Source of the DNA: Methanosuratincola petrocarbonis
GTDB taxonomy: Archaea > Thermoproteota > Methanomethylicia > Methanomethylicales > Methanomethylicaceae
Assembly: GCA_030522375.1 (NCBI GenBank)
Contig: CP130488.1
Span: 310,001-374,000, forward strand
Reading direction: 5' to 3'
Length of the DNA: 64,000 bases
Below, piece by piece: positions 1 through 8,056 of this stretch. The notes beneath the pieces were generated by a model, which saw only the letters and a list, made by a program, of their open reading frames with translations, was not told where the DNA came from and did not search any database. Both the position numbers and the translations under genes were made by a program. Positions within the stretch are counted from its first letter, which is position 1; the number at the start of each line of letters is the position of its first letter.

Positions 1-44
1 TCTCCAAAATCATATTTAATTTGTGGCTACTAAAAAAGAGTGTT

Positions 45-467
45 CTAGAATTCCGCCTTCGACAAGATCGATGGGAGCTCCTCGATCCTCCTTATGCCTT
101 CCCTGACAAGGATCTCCCCCAGCTTTTCCCTTACCTTCCTCTCCACCCTGACCCCTTTTTCCTCAAGTTCGACCATCATCCTCTTAGCCGCAGCTGTCCC
201 CTCTCTGTCGAAGTCGAAGAGGACTACCACGCTCGATCCTGCATAGTCGCTTGCGATCCTCTCCACAAACTCGAATCTGGGCATTTTTGAATCGCAGAAT
301 GTGGTTATCGGCGTTTTCAACTCGGCCATCCTGAGGGCGCGTTCGTCATTCTCCCCCTCCACAAGTACGAGCGAGGAATTTTCGTTTATCCTTGCAATCA
401 ATTCGCTTATGGCATGGCTTACCTCGTGGAAGTATTTCGGTCCCTTCTTATGCCTCAAGAAACGCAC
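45..467 (-). CDS. Small toprim-domain protein (UPF0292-like)
   Basis: A 140-residue protein that is essentially one toprim domain. The first acidic motif is LVLVEGENDERAL near residues 33-45, and the DxD motif with following glycine is VVLFDFDREG near residues 80-89. Toprim folds bind divalent metal and act on nucleic-acid phosphodiesters in primases, topoisomerases and RNase M5-type nucleases. The short length and archaeal setting fit the UPF0292 family, whose substrate is not established. The start is GTG; the next Met lies past the first motif. The T-rich stretch just upstream could be its TATA box or the end of the RNA-like feature at 504-763. Family call fairly sure, role unknown. Confidence 0.8.
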   Translation of the reverse strand: MRFLRHKKGPKYFHEVSHAISELIARINENSSLVLVEGENDERALRMAELKTPITTFCDSKMPRFEFVERIASDYAGSSVVVLFDFDREGTAAAKRMMVELEEKGVRVERKVREKLGEILVREGIRRIEELPSILSKAEF

Positions 468-503
468 CTTACAAATGATTAATTCAAAGCCCCAAAATAA
501 AGA

Positions 504-763
504 CCGCAGTTGAGAACGATTTCAGGGAGAAGCCCGGAATTTGAATCGCCCCCATGGCCGGCGTTCTCCTCCCGGGTTTCCCATGCAACGACTTTCCGCG
601 GTCGTGGCGTCCGATTTTATCCAGACGCCCTGGATTCGTCCCATCGTGCATCCTGTCCGCTGCGCCCTTCAGGTTCTTCCGTTCTTGCTCCCCCTTTCGG
701 GTTAGCCTTTCCCTTCCGTTCCTGTCGGGTGCCGCTACAGGCCCTTTCCGTTCTCAACTGCGG
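504..763 (-). ncRNA. Candidate structured non-coding RNA, class unresolved
   Basis: About 260 bases with no convincing reading frame, GC-rich between AT-rich flanks. The two ends are perfectly complementary over 15 bases (504-518 with 749-763), forming a long closing helix as in RNase P or SRP RNA. Read on the minus strand it is purine-rich and holds several local hairpins: a CCC-GAAA-GGG tetraloop hairpin, GGCGUC...GACGCC, ACGAC...GUCGU, and an 8-bp GGGAGGAG/CUUCUCCC helix. A TATA-like element lies upstream and a T-rich run follows the 3' end. I could not match the conserved RNase P block GGAAAGUCC or the SRP helix 8 motif in the right places, so the class stays open. Confidence 0.6.
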
Positions 764-798
764 CGTAAATACATTCGGCACAACAAGACTTATGGCAT

Positions 799-806
799 GC
801 TTATAA
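799..806 (-). promoter_or_regulatory. TATA-like box upstream of the candidate RNA
   Basis: On the minus strand the element reads TTATAAGC. It lies about 36 bases before the closing helix of the RNA-like feature, so a start about 25 bases downstream would give a short 5' tail of roughly 10 bases. Inferred from position and sequence only. Confidence 0.35.
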
Positions 807-868
807 CGTTCAAGGCAAATTACCATGTTTCCTATGGTGTAGGAAATTGATATATTTGTTTAAAAAAG

Positions 869-889
869 GGTTTAGCGTACAACTAAACC
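869..889. other. Inverted repeat in the 764-998 intergenic stretch
   Basis: Seven-base arms GGTTTAG and CTAAACC enclose a 7-base loop, just after a TATA-like run (tgatatattt). It could be an operator, or a terminator for the nucleoside phosphorylase that ends at 999 on the minus strand. The rest of this 235-base gap shows no gene I can support. Confidence 0.25.
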
Positions 890-998
890 AAAACAGCTCA
901 TCAAACTGTCATTTTTAAATGAACAAGTCAATTTTCATGATCGGTAATAGGGATGCAAATTGCAATGTGGGAAATGTTTTATTGCAGTTTGTGCTCGA

Positions 999-1730
999 TT
1001 ATTTTCGAGGCAACTCGATCGAAACTGCTGTTTCCATGGCAGACAGTGCGCAACTCTCGATAGCTCTCATGATCCCATTCCCTTCGAGGACCCTTGCCTT
1101 TCCATGGGGAGCTCCTGTTACAGCCAAAATGGCCCCGGTCTCGTAGCCCCTGATCTGCCCTATTGTAAAAATCGCCGAGCATTCCATCTCGAATCCCAGC
1201 ACCCCCTTCTCCTTCCAATAGGACGCATCCCCCTTCCCCTCTAGGTAAAACGTGTCACTCGTGCAGATCGTGCCGGTGTGAGCCCTCACCCCTTTAGAGA
1301 GTGCTGCCGACCTGAGAAGCTCTGCTATGCGGCGCGATGCCACTGGCAAGCGATCCAATTTGAACTTCTCTCTGTATGACTTGGTGGTCCCATCCAGGGG
1401 TATTGCTTCGTTCGGTACTACGGCATCGCCAGCCGAAACCTCGTCTGAAATGCTTCCCATTGTTCCCGATCTGATTATACACTTTGCTCCCAAAGCCGCA
1501 AGCTCCTCGCAGACAATAGCTGCGGAAGGCGTTCCCATCCCTGTCGTCGAAAGCGTCAGTTTTGTGCCCATGTACTCCCCTGTGTAGGTCAGGAGGCACC
1601 TGTTCTTGTTAACCAGCCTGGGTCGGTCTAGGAAAGACGATAAAGCTTTTGTCCTGCATGGATCCCCGAATACGACTACCCTCTCGGCTACGTCCCCCTT
1701 GACGCACTTCAGGTGGTACATTTGAATCAC
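999..1730 (-). CDS. Nucleoside (uridine-type) phosphorylase
   Basis: A 243-residue member of the PNP/UDP phosphorylase family, which splits nucleosides with phosphate to a free base and ribose-1-phosphate. Visible hallmarks are the phosphate-site stretch VVVFGDPCRTKAL near residues 19-31, STTGMGTPSAAIV near 61-73, RSGTMGSIS near 87-95 and the ribose-site FEMECSAIFTIGQ near 180-192. Ribose-1-phosphate can feed the ribose-bisphosphate pathway encoded at 7067-10920. The GTG start overlaps the stop of the upstream PurP paralogue by one base (TAGTG); ATG three codons later is an alternative. Cotranscription with the two PurP genes is likely. Base specificity cannot be read from sequence. Confidence 0.88.
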   Translation of the reverse strand: MIQMYHLKCVKGDVAERVVVFGDPCRTKALSSFLDRPRLVNKNRCLLTYTGEYMGTKLTLSTTGMGTPSAAIVCEELAALGAKCIIRSGTMGSISDEVSAGDAVVPNEAIPLDGTTKSYREKFKLDRLPVASRRIAELLRSAALSKGVRAHTGTICTSDTFYLEGKGDASYWKEKGVLGFEMECSAIFTIGQIRGYETGAILAVTGAPHGKARVLEGNGIMRAIESCALSAMETAVSIELPRK

Positions 1731-2770
1731 TACGTGGTAACTTTCTCGATCACGCCGAGCTCCGAGGCTGCCTTTATCTCCCTCGCGATCCTCCTCCCCA
1801 TGCTCATGGGCTCGTCAAAGAGAAGATCGCTGTACGGGGACCCGCTGACGAAGAGGTTTGTGCCCGCGACTATCCTCCCCGAGAATTCGAAAGTGTAGAG
1901 CTTGCCTTCCTCGTCACATATCATCTCGAGGCAGAAGGGTCCTATCATCCCTGGCGGGACAAGCCTCTCTGCTGCCGAGACGAACTTCTCCCCATCATCG
2001 AAGACATCCATGAGGAGGGATTCCCTGAGCACGAGAGGCATGTTTCCAATCACCCTGAACGTGGGTGTTATCCCAAGCTCGAGCTGGTCCTCTGCGGTTA
2101 TCCTCCCGATCGCGTCTATGCTTGTTTCGTACCTCCTGTCGCACCCCATCAATTCGAGCCTCCCCTCGATCACCGACCAGAAGAAGTGGGGATAGACAGG
2201 CACCCCTATTATGTACTCTTGGATGAAGACCCTCTCCTCCTCCCCCTTACTGATCAGGCCCTTATCCGTGAGCTGCCTGATCTTCGCTTCAAAGTCCTTA
2301 GGGCTCTTTGCAATGAAGTATCCCCTGCCCCCTTCTGCCCCTGGGAGCTTGACGATCGCCGGCCCGTCTATTTCTGAGTAGGAGCAAAGCTTCTTTGGGG
2401 TTCTTATCCCTGCCTCCCTCAAAAGCCTGTCCTTGAGATCCCTGTCGTACTCCCATTTGAATATGAACCTGTTCCCGAAGATCCTCGGTCTGAAGCGCTT
2501 CTCCAGGTCTTCGAGTCGCCCACCTGATATCAGTGTGCCATGGGGCACAAAAACAGCGCCCTCCTCCTCGAGCAGATCCTGGATGCCGTCCTCGAGGATC
2601 GCCTCTACACTGTCGACGGAGACGGTCCTGTCTGCAAGCCTGAACCGGTCGTAAAGCCTCTCCCTGCCCTTCAGGCATATGAGCAGGGTCCTAAGCCCCT
2701 CTTGTTTGGCGCCCCTCAGTATCTGCAGGGCGGAATGGGATCCGATCACCGCGACTGTCGGTGGCAGCAT
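1730..2770 (-). CDS. purP: PurP-family formate-dependent ligase (paralogue 2)
   Basis: A 346-residue ATP-grasp protein of the PurP family. In archaea PurP converts AICAR, formate and ATP to FAICAR, the penultimate purine step. The N-terminal VAVIGSHSALQILRGAK (residues 7-23) is the AICAR-side Rossmann-like region. A central ATP-grasp segment has AIVKLPGAEGGRGYFIAKSP near 133-152, and the C-terminal region carries CLEMICDEEGKLYTFEFSGR. It is a close paralogue of the gene just upstream, with only one base between them. Archaea often carry two PurP types, and only one may make FAICAR. The ATG start is preceded by GTGACGTGAG. Confidence 0.85.
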   Translation of the reverse strand: MLPPTVAVIGSHSALQILRGAKQEGLRTLLICLKGRERLYDRFRLADRTVSVDSVEAILEDGIQDLLEEEGAVFVPHGTLISGGRLEDLEKRFRPRIFGNRFIFKWEYDRDLKDRLLREAGIRTPKKLCSYSEIDGPAIVKLPGAEGGRGYFIAKSPKDFEAKIRQLTDKGLISKGEEERVFIQEYIIGVPVYPHFFWSVIEGRLELMGCDRRYETSIDAIGRITAEDQLELGITPTFRVIGNMPLVLRESLLMDVFDDGEKFVSAAERLVPPGMIGPFCLEMICDEEGKLYTFEFSGRIVAGTNLFVSGSPYSDLLFDEPMSMGRRIAREIKAASELGVIEKVTT

Positions 2771-2771
2771 C

Positions 2772-3875
2772 TCACGTCACGATCTCCTTGAGGCTGCCGG
2801 TCTCCAAAGCCCCTTTTATCTCAAGGGCGATCCTCTGCCCCACGCTCATGGGCCTGCCGTAGAGGTACCTGGTATACGGGCTTGTCGTCCCGATGACGGG
2901 GCTTCCCGGAACCCTCGGCGAGACATCGAATATCACTATCTCCTGGTCCTTGTTGACCGCGCCCTGCAGGGCAAAGGGTCCGATAATGCCTGGCGGGTAT
3001 TCCTCTTTTGTGACATTTACGAACCTGATCCCGTTCTCGAGCACCTTCTCAAGCATAGACTCCCTTATCGTAGCCCCCATGTGCCCTATCTCGATGTTCT
3101 GCAGCGGCAGGTCTATCTCGAGCTGCTGCCTCGCAGGGAGTGAGACGAAGTCATGCAGGTTCGTCTGCAGCCTCCTGTCGATGCCCATGAACTCGACCTC
3201 CCCGCTTAGCGGAGAGTAGAAGTAATTGAAGTTGAAGTATGTCCCGACGACATATTCCTCGATGACTGCCTTCTCAGCGTCCTCCCTTGTGATAATGCCC
3301 TTCGAGACCCTCTCCTCGACCTTCATCCAGAAGTCCCTCTCATCCGTGACCGTGAAGAAGGCCCTTTCTATCTTCCTCCTTGCCTCCTGAACCTTGACGA
3401 TCGCCAACGTGTCTATTTCGGACGGCGACTTGAACTTTCTGGGTTGCCTCACCCCTGCCTTCTCGAGGAGGTAATACTGGTTCTTTGGTGCCCACCTCTC
3501 TTCTGACCTCAGCATCATCCTGTTTCCAAAGAGCGGCACCATGAACTGGTCCTCGATTACGTCGTAGGGGACATATGTGGAGAATGCCCTGTGTGGGACG
3601 AAAACCGTCTTCTTCCGCCTGAGCTCCTCCTGGACTCCGTGGGAGGCTATCTCCGAAAACTTGTCGAGCACGATCGCCTCGTCCACTATTCGCCGGTACG
3701 TCTTATATGGGCGCTCCCTGCCCCTCTGGCAGACCACTATAGTGTGGAAGCCCTGCTCCTTGGCCCCATCAGCAATGTCTAGGGCCGAGTGGCTCCCAAG
3801 CGTCCCGACTGCGGGTTTATCAGTGCCAGATTCGTAATTTTCGATGAGTTCCCAGATTCTTTCCCTTGTTATCAA
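2772..3875 (-). CDS. purP: PurP, formate-dependent FAICAR synthetase (paralogue 1)
   Basis: A 367-residue ATP-grasp enzyme expected to formylate AICAR using formate and ATP. It has the typical N-terminus TLGSHSALDIADGAKEQGF near residues 25-43, the VPHRAFSTYV segment near 94-103, ATP-grasp VKVQEARRKIERAFF near 155-169 and the C-terminal GPFALQGAVNKDQEIVIFDVSPR region. It heads the minus-strand set PurP-PurP-nucleoside phosphorylase. The start is read as TTG (TTGATAACAAGG), preceded by GGTG as a weak ribosome site, with a TATA-like CTTATTTTAAG about 40 bases upstream. No in-frame ATG lies near the start. Confidence 0.87.
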   Translation of the reverse strand: MITRERIWELIENYESGTDKPAVGTLGSHSALDIADGAKEQGFHTIVVCQRGRERPYKTYRRIVDEAIVLDKFSEIASHGVQEELRRKKTVFVPHRAFSTYVPYDVIEDQFMVPLFGNRMMLRSEERWAPKNQYYLLEKAGVRQPRKFKSPSEIDTLAIVKVQEARRKIERAFFTVTDERDFWMKVEERVSKGIITREDAEKAVIEEYVVGTYFNFNYFYSPLSGEVEFMGIDRRLQTNLHDFVSLPARQQLEIDLPLQNIEIGHMGATIRESMLEKVLENGIRFVNVTKEEYPPGIIGPFALQGAVNKDQEIVIFDVSPRVPGSPVIGTTSPYTRYLYGRPMSVGQRIALEIKGALETGSLKEIVT

Positions 3876-3948
3876 GGGTCACACCGATACTCCTAACCTT
3901 TCAGGCTCTTAAAATAAGTATTCATTCCACCGGCCTGCCAGATGAACC

Positions 3949-4032
3949 ATGGATCAGGCATTCTTGGACGAAGATCCGAAGCCTGCATCTGCGGCCAAAC
4001 TCAGTCCTAAGCAGCCGCCAAAGAAAAAATGA
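3949..4032 (+). CDS. Possible 27-residue small protein
   Basis: An ATG-to-TGA frame beginning MDQAFLDEDP and ending in a basic QPPKKK tail. It lies in the divergent gap between PurP and the rhomboid gene. A TATA-like CTTAAAATAAG (3909-3919) lies 30-40 bases upstream, giving a short leader. The stretch is GC-rich compared with its flanks and its codon use resembles the neighbours. There is no Shine-Dalgarno match and no recognised family. It could equally be part of an untranslated RNA. Confidence 0.3.
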   Translation: MDQAFLDEDPKPASAAKLSPKQPPKKK

Positions 4033-4103
4033 TTTATTCGCCGTCACTAGAGTGATCTTAAATCGTGAAGTGAGATCCCAAACCATATTTGGGGAGCCTA
4101 TAA

Positions 4104-4718
4104 TTGTTTCCAATAAAAGACGTTGTCGAGAGGAGGACTTTCCCATACATCACGCTGCTTCTCGTAGGCGCCAACGCAATAGCCTTTGCGATTAGCCTGA
4201 TCGACTTCGAGGGAATAGTGTACTCATATGGTTTCATTCCTGCCCGCCCCTCCCTCTTGACCGCCTTTACATGCATGTTCCTACACGCAGGGATAGACCA
4301 CATCTTCGGAAACATGTGGTTTCTACTGACATTTGGGGACAACGTCGAGGACAGATTCGGCCACATGAAATTCCTTCTCTTCTACCTTGCCACGGGGTTC
4401 GTTGCCACCTATGTGAACTACCTTGTCGATCCCAGCTCCGAGATCCCCACCGTAGGTGCATCCGGGGCGATCTCCGGTGTGATGGGTGCCTATGTGGTCC
4501 TCTTCCCCAAAGCCAAGGTTCATACACTGCTTGGTTATTACATGACGACACTCCCTGCCTTTGCCATGCTGGGCTTCTGGTTCGTCCTTCAGCTCTTCTT
4601 CGGTACCTCCAGCCTCTTCGGGGGCGATGGGAGCGGCATAGCCTATTGGGCCCATATCGGCGGTTTCGTTGCGGGCGCTATTGTGGCAGTCGCCTACAGG
4701 ATATTCAACCGGAGCTGA
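4104..4718 (+). CDS. Rhomboid-family intramembrane serine protease
   Basis: A 204-residue polytopic membrane protein. The catalytic serine motif is GASGAISGVMG near residues 113-123 and the catalytic histidine is in YWAHIGGFVAG near 181-191. The L1-loop and TM2 hallmark HAGIDHIFGNMWFL is near 61-74. Six or so hydrophobic segments are visible, the minimal rhomboid size. Rhomboids cleave substrate membrane helices inside the bilayer; the substrate here is unknown. The start is TTG after GGGGAGCC, and a TATA-like ATCTTAAATC lies about 45 bases upstream. Confidence 0.92.
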   Translation: MFPIKDVVERRTFPYITLLLVGANAIAFAISLIDFEGIVYSYGFIPARPSLLTAFTCMFLHAGIDHIFGNMWFLLTFGDNVEDRFGHMKFLLFYLATGFVATYVNYLVDPSSEIPTVGASGAISGVMGAYVVLFPKAKVHTLLGYYMTTLPAFAMLGFWFVLQLFFGTSSLFGGDGSGIAYWAHIGGFVAGAIVAVAYRIFNRS

Positions 4719-4854
4719 AACCAGCGGTGCGAGGATACAATGCAAGCAACCCGGTCCGCTCACTTGCCCGCCTGATCGCCTCCTTCACGTTTGTTTTGCA
4801 TGTGCAAGATGCATTTTGGTCAAGGAAGGGGGACTGAAGTGGGTGCTAAGAAAG

Positions 4855-4886
4855 CAGCCATTGTTGGCTGTAATACATATTTAAAT
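4855..4886 (+). promoter_or_regulatory. Dyad plus TATA box upstream of the iron alcohol dehydrogenase
   Basis: A perfect 6-bp dyad, CAGCCA-ttgt-TGGCTG (4855-4870), abuts a TATA box, catatttaaat (4876-4886). A dyad directly before the BRE/TATA position is where archaeal activators or repressors often bind. The TATA position also argues that translation starts at 4918 rather than at the ATG at 4885, which lies inside the promoter. Confidence 0.4.
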
Positions 4887-4917
4887 GACTTTGGTCTATG
4901 ATCCAGGGGAACCTTGT

Positions 4918-6102
4918 ATGAGCATCAGTTTAGATCTTCTGGGCAGGACCTTCGCTTTTTACTGCCCTACCCGAATCGTATTCGGCATCGACTCTCTATC
5001 GCGCCTGCCTGACGAACTGAAGAAGTTCAATTTCAAGAGGGCGCTCTTGGTGTCGGGCCCCAGGGTTAGCAAGACCAAGGCATATGCAAACGTTAAGGAA
5101 TGCTTCTCTTGCGCTGGTGCGGATTTATCGGAGTTCACCATGGTCGAGGCCGAGCCAGATATGGCGATCCTCAACTCGCTCGCAGGCTTTGTCAGGAAGT
5201 CGCAGCCGGAAATAGTCATAGGGATCGGAGGCGGGAGCGCTTTGGATCTCTCAAAGCTCGCCTCAGCCCTATCCGTCAACGAGAAAGACCCTGCTAGCTA
5301 CTTCAGGGGGGAGAAAATCAGCAAAAAAGGCCCCCCAATCATCACAATACCGACCTTGGCTGGCACAGGATCCGAAGTCACACCCATCTCTGTCGTAGTC
5401 GATAGCGGGGTGAAGCGCGCTCTTTTCAACAGCGCTCTCTCTCCTGCCCTAGCCCTCGTCGACCCCCGCCTCTCCTGCAGCGCCACTCCGGATGTAACCG
5501 CCTCTGCGGGCATCGACGCCCTATGCCACGCTCTAGAGTCAATTATGTCGGTCGACTCGAACCCGATAAGCGACTCACTCTCCTCAACAGCCCTTGGGTT
5601 AGCGTGCGCTTACCTCGAAAGGGCATACTGCAATAGTGGCGACCTGGAGGCTAGGGCAGGGCTGTCTGCAGCCTCTTTGCTGGCTGGTATGGCCTTCCAG
5701 GCTACTGGGCTCTGCCTTCCGCACGGCATTGCTTACACATATGCTACCAAATGCTCGTTGCCACACGGATCATCCGTATCCTTGGCTGCACCGTACGTCG
5801 CGATATTCAACGCTCCTGCCATACCTGCTAAGACAAGGATCATCGCCTCCGCGATGGGGATAGATGCATCTGGAGCCTCGCCAACAGAGGCTGGGTTTGA
5901 GGTCGCCTCGAGGATCTTTGACATCATGGATACGCTTGACCTGCCTCAGACGCTGGATGAACTGGGGATAAACGAGTCAGAACTCGAGTCGATGGTCGAC
6001 GATCTCATGACTAACCACTACAGGTTCGTGGAAAAAAACCCGAGGAAGCCCTCCAGGGACGAGCTCCTCGATCTCTATATGGACATACATGAGGGTCTAT
6101 AA
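4918..6102 (+). CDS. Iron-containing alcohol dehydrogenase family oxidoreductase
   Basis: About 394 residues with the type III Fe-ADH layout. An N-terminal dinucleotide-binding half holds GIGGGSALDLSK near residues 101-112 and TLAGTGSEVTP near 141-151. A C-terminal helical half carries metal ligands: the Asp and His of GIDALCHALES near 199-209 and the later His of LPHGIAYTY and LPHGSSVSL. The substrate is probably an aldehyde or alcohol but cannot be fixed. The ATG at 4918 is preferred because AGGGGA lies 9-10 bases upstream and the earlier ATG falls within the TATA box. It ends directly against the next gene. Confidence 0.88.
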   Translation: MSISLDLLGRTFAFYCPTRIVFGIDSLSRLPDELKKFNFKRALLVSGPRVSKTKAYANVKECFSCAGADLSEFTMVEAEPDMAILNSLAGFVRKSQPEIVIGIGGGSALDLSKLASALSVNEKDPASYFRGEKISKKGPPIITIPTLAGTGSEVTPISVVVDSGVKRALFNSALSPALALVDPRLSCSATPDVTASAGIDALCHALESIMSVDSNPISDSLSSTALGLACAYLERAYCNSGDLEARAGLSAASLLAGMAFQATGLCLPHGIAYTYATKCSLPHGSSVSLAAPYVAIFNAPAIPAKTRIIASAMGIDASGASPTEAGFEVASRIFDIMDTLDLPQTLDELGINESELESMVDDLMTNHYRFVEKNPRKPSRDELLDLYMDIHEGL

Positions 6103-7008
6103 TTGCGGAGCCTTGTGTTGACTTACGGATCTGGCGCCGAGACGCTTGCCCGAAGGATCTCGCAGACCTCGGGGGCGCCCCTCGCTGAGGTGACAAGGAG
6201 GCAGTTCCCGGATGGGGAGCAGTATGTCCGTGTGTGCGGCGATGTAAATGGAAAGGATGTGGCGATCGTCCAGTCCTTTGCCTTCTCGCCTGATAGGCTC
6301 TTGGTTGAATACTCCCTGATTGCGGATGCCGTAAGAGGGATGGGCTGCAGGCGAGTTATCGGCGTTTTCCCTTACCTTGCCTATGCAAGGCAGGATGAGC
6401 GTTTCTCAGAGGGTGAGGCGCTGAGCGCCAAGGTCTTCGCCAGGTTGATAGAGGCCTCAGGCACAGATGCTGTCTACACCGTGGACTTGCACCTGCATAG
6501 GTTCCGCACAATAAACGAGGTATTCGAAATCCCGGCAACGAACCTCTCTGCAATGCCCCTACTGGCGAAGAACTACCTTAAGCATCCCCCAAGCGGTCGC
6601 GTGCTGGTTGTGGGGCCCGACAGCGAGTCATCCCAGTGGGCTAAGGCTGTGGCAGAAGTGATCCCCTCAGTGTGCACCATCCTCGAGAAGGAGCGCTTGG
6701 GCGACAGGGAAGTCCGGGTGTCTGACCTCTCGGGGGACTTGTGCGGTGCTGCCATAATCGTCGACGACATGATCAGCACTGGCAAGACCGTCCTGGAGGT
6801 CTTGGGGAAACTGAAGGAATCCGGTGTAGGAAGGGTAGATGCCTTGGTGACCCACTCCCTGCTTGTTGAAGGTGCCTATTCCAAGCTAAAGGAGGGCGGG
6901 CTCAACTCACTGATAACGACTGACACAATCGCGAATGACTATGCCTCGGTCTCGGTAGCACCTCTGCTTGCAGATGCCCTCCTGAGGGATTTCGCTGCTG
7001 ATCGATGA
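6103..7008 (+). CDS. prs: Ribose-phosphate pyrophosphokinase (PRPP synthetase)
   Basis: A 301-residue enzyme making PRPP and AMP from ribose-5-phosphate and ATP. Hallmarks are FPDGEQYVRV near residues 35-44, PYLAYARQDERF near 90-101 (ATP loop), VDLHLHRF near 126-133 (metal-binding histidines) and the PRPP loop IIVDDMISTGKTV near 219-231. The start is TTG immediately after the preceding stop, so translation is probably coupled. Its neighbours downstream consume AMP and ribose-1,5-bisphosphate, so this enzyme sits at the entry of the pathway. PRPP also supplies the PurP branch. Confidence 0.93.
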   Translation: MRSLVLTYGSGAETLARRISQTSGAPLAEVTRRQFPDGEQYVRVCGDVNGKDVAIVQSFAFSPDRLLVEYSLIADAVRGMGCRRVIGVFPYLAYARQDERFSEGEALSAKVFARLIEASGTDAVYTVDLHLHRFRTINEVFEIPATNLSAMPLLAKNYLKHPPSGRVLVVGPDSESSQWAKAVAEVIPSVCTILEKERLGDREVRVSDLSGDLCGAAIIVDDMISTGKTVLEVLGKLKESGVGRVDALVTHSLLVEGAYSKLKEGGLNSLITTDTIANDYASVSVAPLLADALLRDFAADR

Positions 7009-7017
7009 CCTGTCAAC

Positions 7018-7059
7018 CTTTTTATAATGTCCGGCAGAGATCTACTACAGGTCGGGAGG
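7018..7059 (+). promoter_or_regulatory. TATA box and ribosome site of the RuBisCO-pathway genes
   Basis: A TATA-like cttttttataatg element at about 7016-7029 lies between prs and the isomerase gene, and GGGAGGT at 7053-7059 is a strong ribosome site 7 bases before the TTG start. The isomerase, RuBisCO and AMP phosphorylase genes can therefore be transcribed apart from prs. Confidence 0.5.
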
Positions 7060-7066
7060 TCTATTT

Positions 7067-8050
7067 TTGGCAAGTGATGAGATAATCCGGCTTGCAGAGG
7101 ACATCAGGTCTATGAGGATCAGGGGGGCTGCCGAGATCGGTAGGGCGGCTGCCAGCGGTCTGAAGTCGTATGCGTTGGGAAGCAGGTCCTCTGACGCCCC
7201 GTCATATATGGAGGGGTTCGACGAGGTCTACCGGCTGCTGATGAATACGAGGCCAACTGCCGTTTCCCTTGCGAATGCGCTGAACTACATAAGGCACCGC
7301 GTACTTGGGGCATACAGGGATGGAGCCCCGACCGAAGTGCTAAGGCAGACGACTATAGATGCCAGCGATGCCTTCTTGAAGTCCTCATTAGAGGCCGTGA
7401 AGCGGATAAGCGAGATCGGCTCAAAGCGGATCAGGAACGGCGACCTCATAATGACCCACTGCAACAGCTCGGTCGCGATATCAACGCTGATCGAAGCCAA
7501 GCGCCAGGGCAAAGACTTCTCAGTCATAGCGACTGAGACCCGCCCGAGGTACCAGGGTCGGATGACTGCGAAGGCCCTCTCGGCGGCGGGCATACCTGTC
7601 ACGCTGATTGTTGACTCTGCCGCTAGGTACTTCATGCCCAAGGTCGACAAGGTCGTGGTGGGTTCGGATGTGGTGACCGCTAACGGGGCTGTCGTGAACA
7701 AGATCGGCACATCGCAGATTGCGCTTGCAGCCAAGGAAGCGAGGGTAAGGGTCTACGTATGTGCGGAAACCTACAAGTTCAGCCCTTCGACCATGCTTGG
7801 CGAGCTTGTGGAGATCGAGGAGCGCCCCCCGACTGAGGTCGTCCCTGAGGGGGAGATTGCAGCGCTGGGGAATGTGAAGATAGCCAACCCTGCGTTCGAC
7901 ATCACGCCCGCAGAGATGATAGACGCTATAATCACTGAGAGGGGTGTGATCCCTCCGCAGGCTGCAATATTGATATTAATGGAGGAGTTCGGATATAGAA
8001 TTGGCGAGGAGCAGACTGGGAGAGTTTTTGTGGAAGAGGAGGAGCGGTGA
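7067..8050 (+). CDS. e2b2: Ribose-1,5-bisphosphate isomerase
   Basis: A 327-residue member of the aIF2B/MTNA/R15P isomerase family, which converts ribose-1,5-bisphosphate to ribulose-1,5-bisphosphate. Family signatures are MRIRGAAEIGRAAA near residues 16-29, MTHCNSSVAISTLIEA near 128-143, ATETRPRYQGR near 152-162 with the substrate Arg, and VVGSDVVTANGAVVNKIGT near 196-214 with the catalytic Asp. Placement directly before RuBisCO and AMP phosphorylase identifies the role over eIF2B-type or methylthioribose isomerases. The start is TTG with a strong ribosome site; six bases separate it from rbcL. Confidence 0.93.
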   Translation: MASDEIIRLAEDIRSMRIRGAAEIGRAAASGLKSYALGSRSSDAPSYMEGFDEVYRLLMNTRPTAVSLANALNYIRHRVLGAYRDGAPTEVLRQTTIDASDAFLKSSLEAVKRISEIGSKRIRNGDLIMTHCNSSVAISTLIEAKRQGKDFSVIATETRPRYQGRMTAKALSAAGIPVTLIVDSAARYFMPKVDKVVVGSDVVTANGAVVNKIGTSQIALAAKEARVRVYVCAETYKFSPSTMLGELVEIEERPPTEVVPEGEIAALGNVKIANPAFDITPAEMIDAIITERGVIPPQAAILILMEEFGYRIGEEQTGRVFVEEEER

Positions 8051-8056
8051 TAATTA

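Noticed and set aside
504..763. Candidate RNA as archaeal RNase P or SRP RNA
   Set aside because: Size and closing helix fit, but GGAAAGUCC near the 5' end and the SRP helix 8 GGAAGGNAGCA-type motif are not found. I left the class open instead of naming it.
510..850. Overlapping open frames on both strands of the RNA region
   Set aside because: Their translations are low-complexity Pro/Arg/Ser-rich and unlike any family; the sequence is better explained by RNA pairing.
919..1146. Plus-strand frame over the nucleoside phosphorylase end
   Set aside because: It is a shadow of the minus-strand gene and has no ribosome site or family resemblance.
4885..4917. Upstream ATG for the iron alcohol dehydrogenase
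   Set aside because: It lies inside the TATA box and has no ribosome site; ATG at 4918 has AGGGGA before it.
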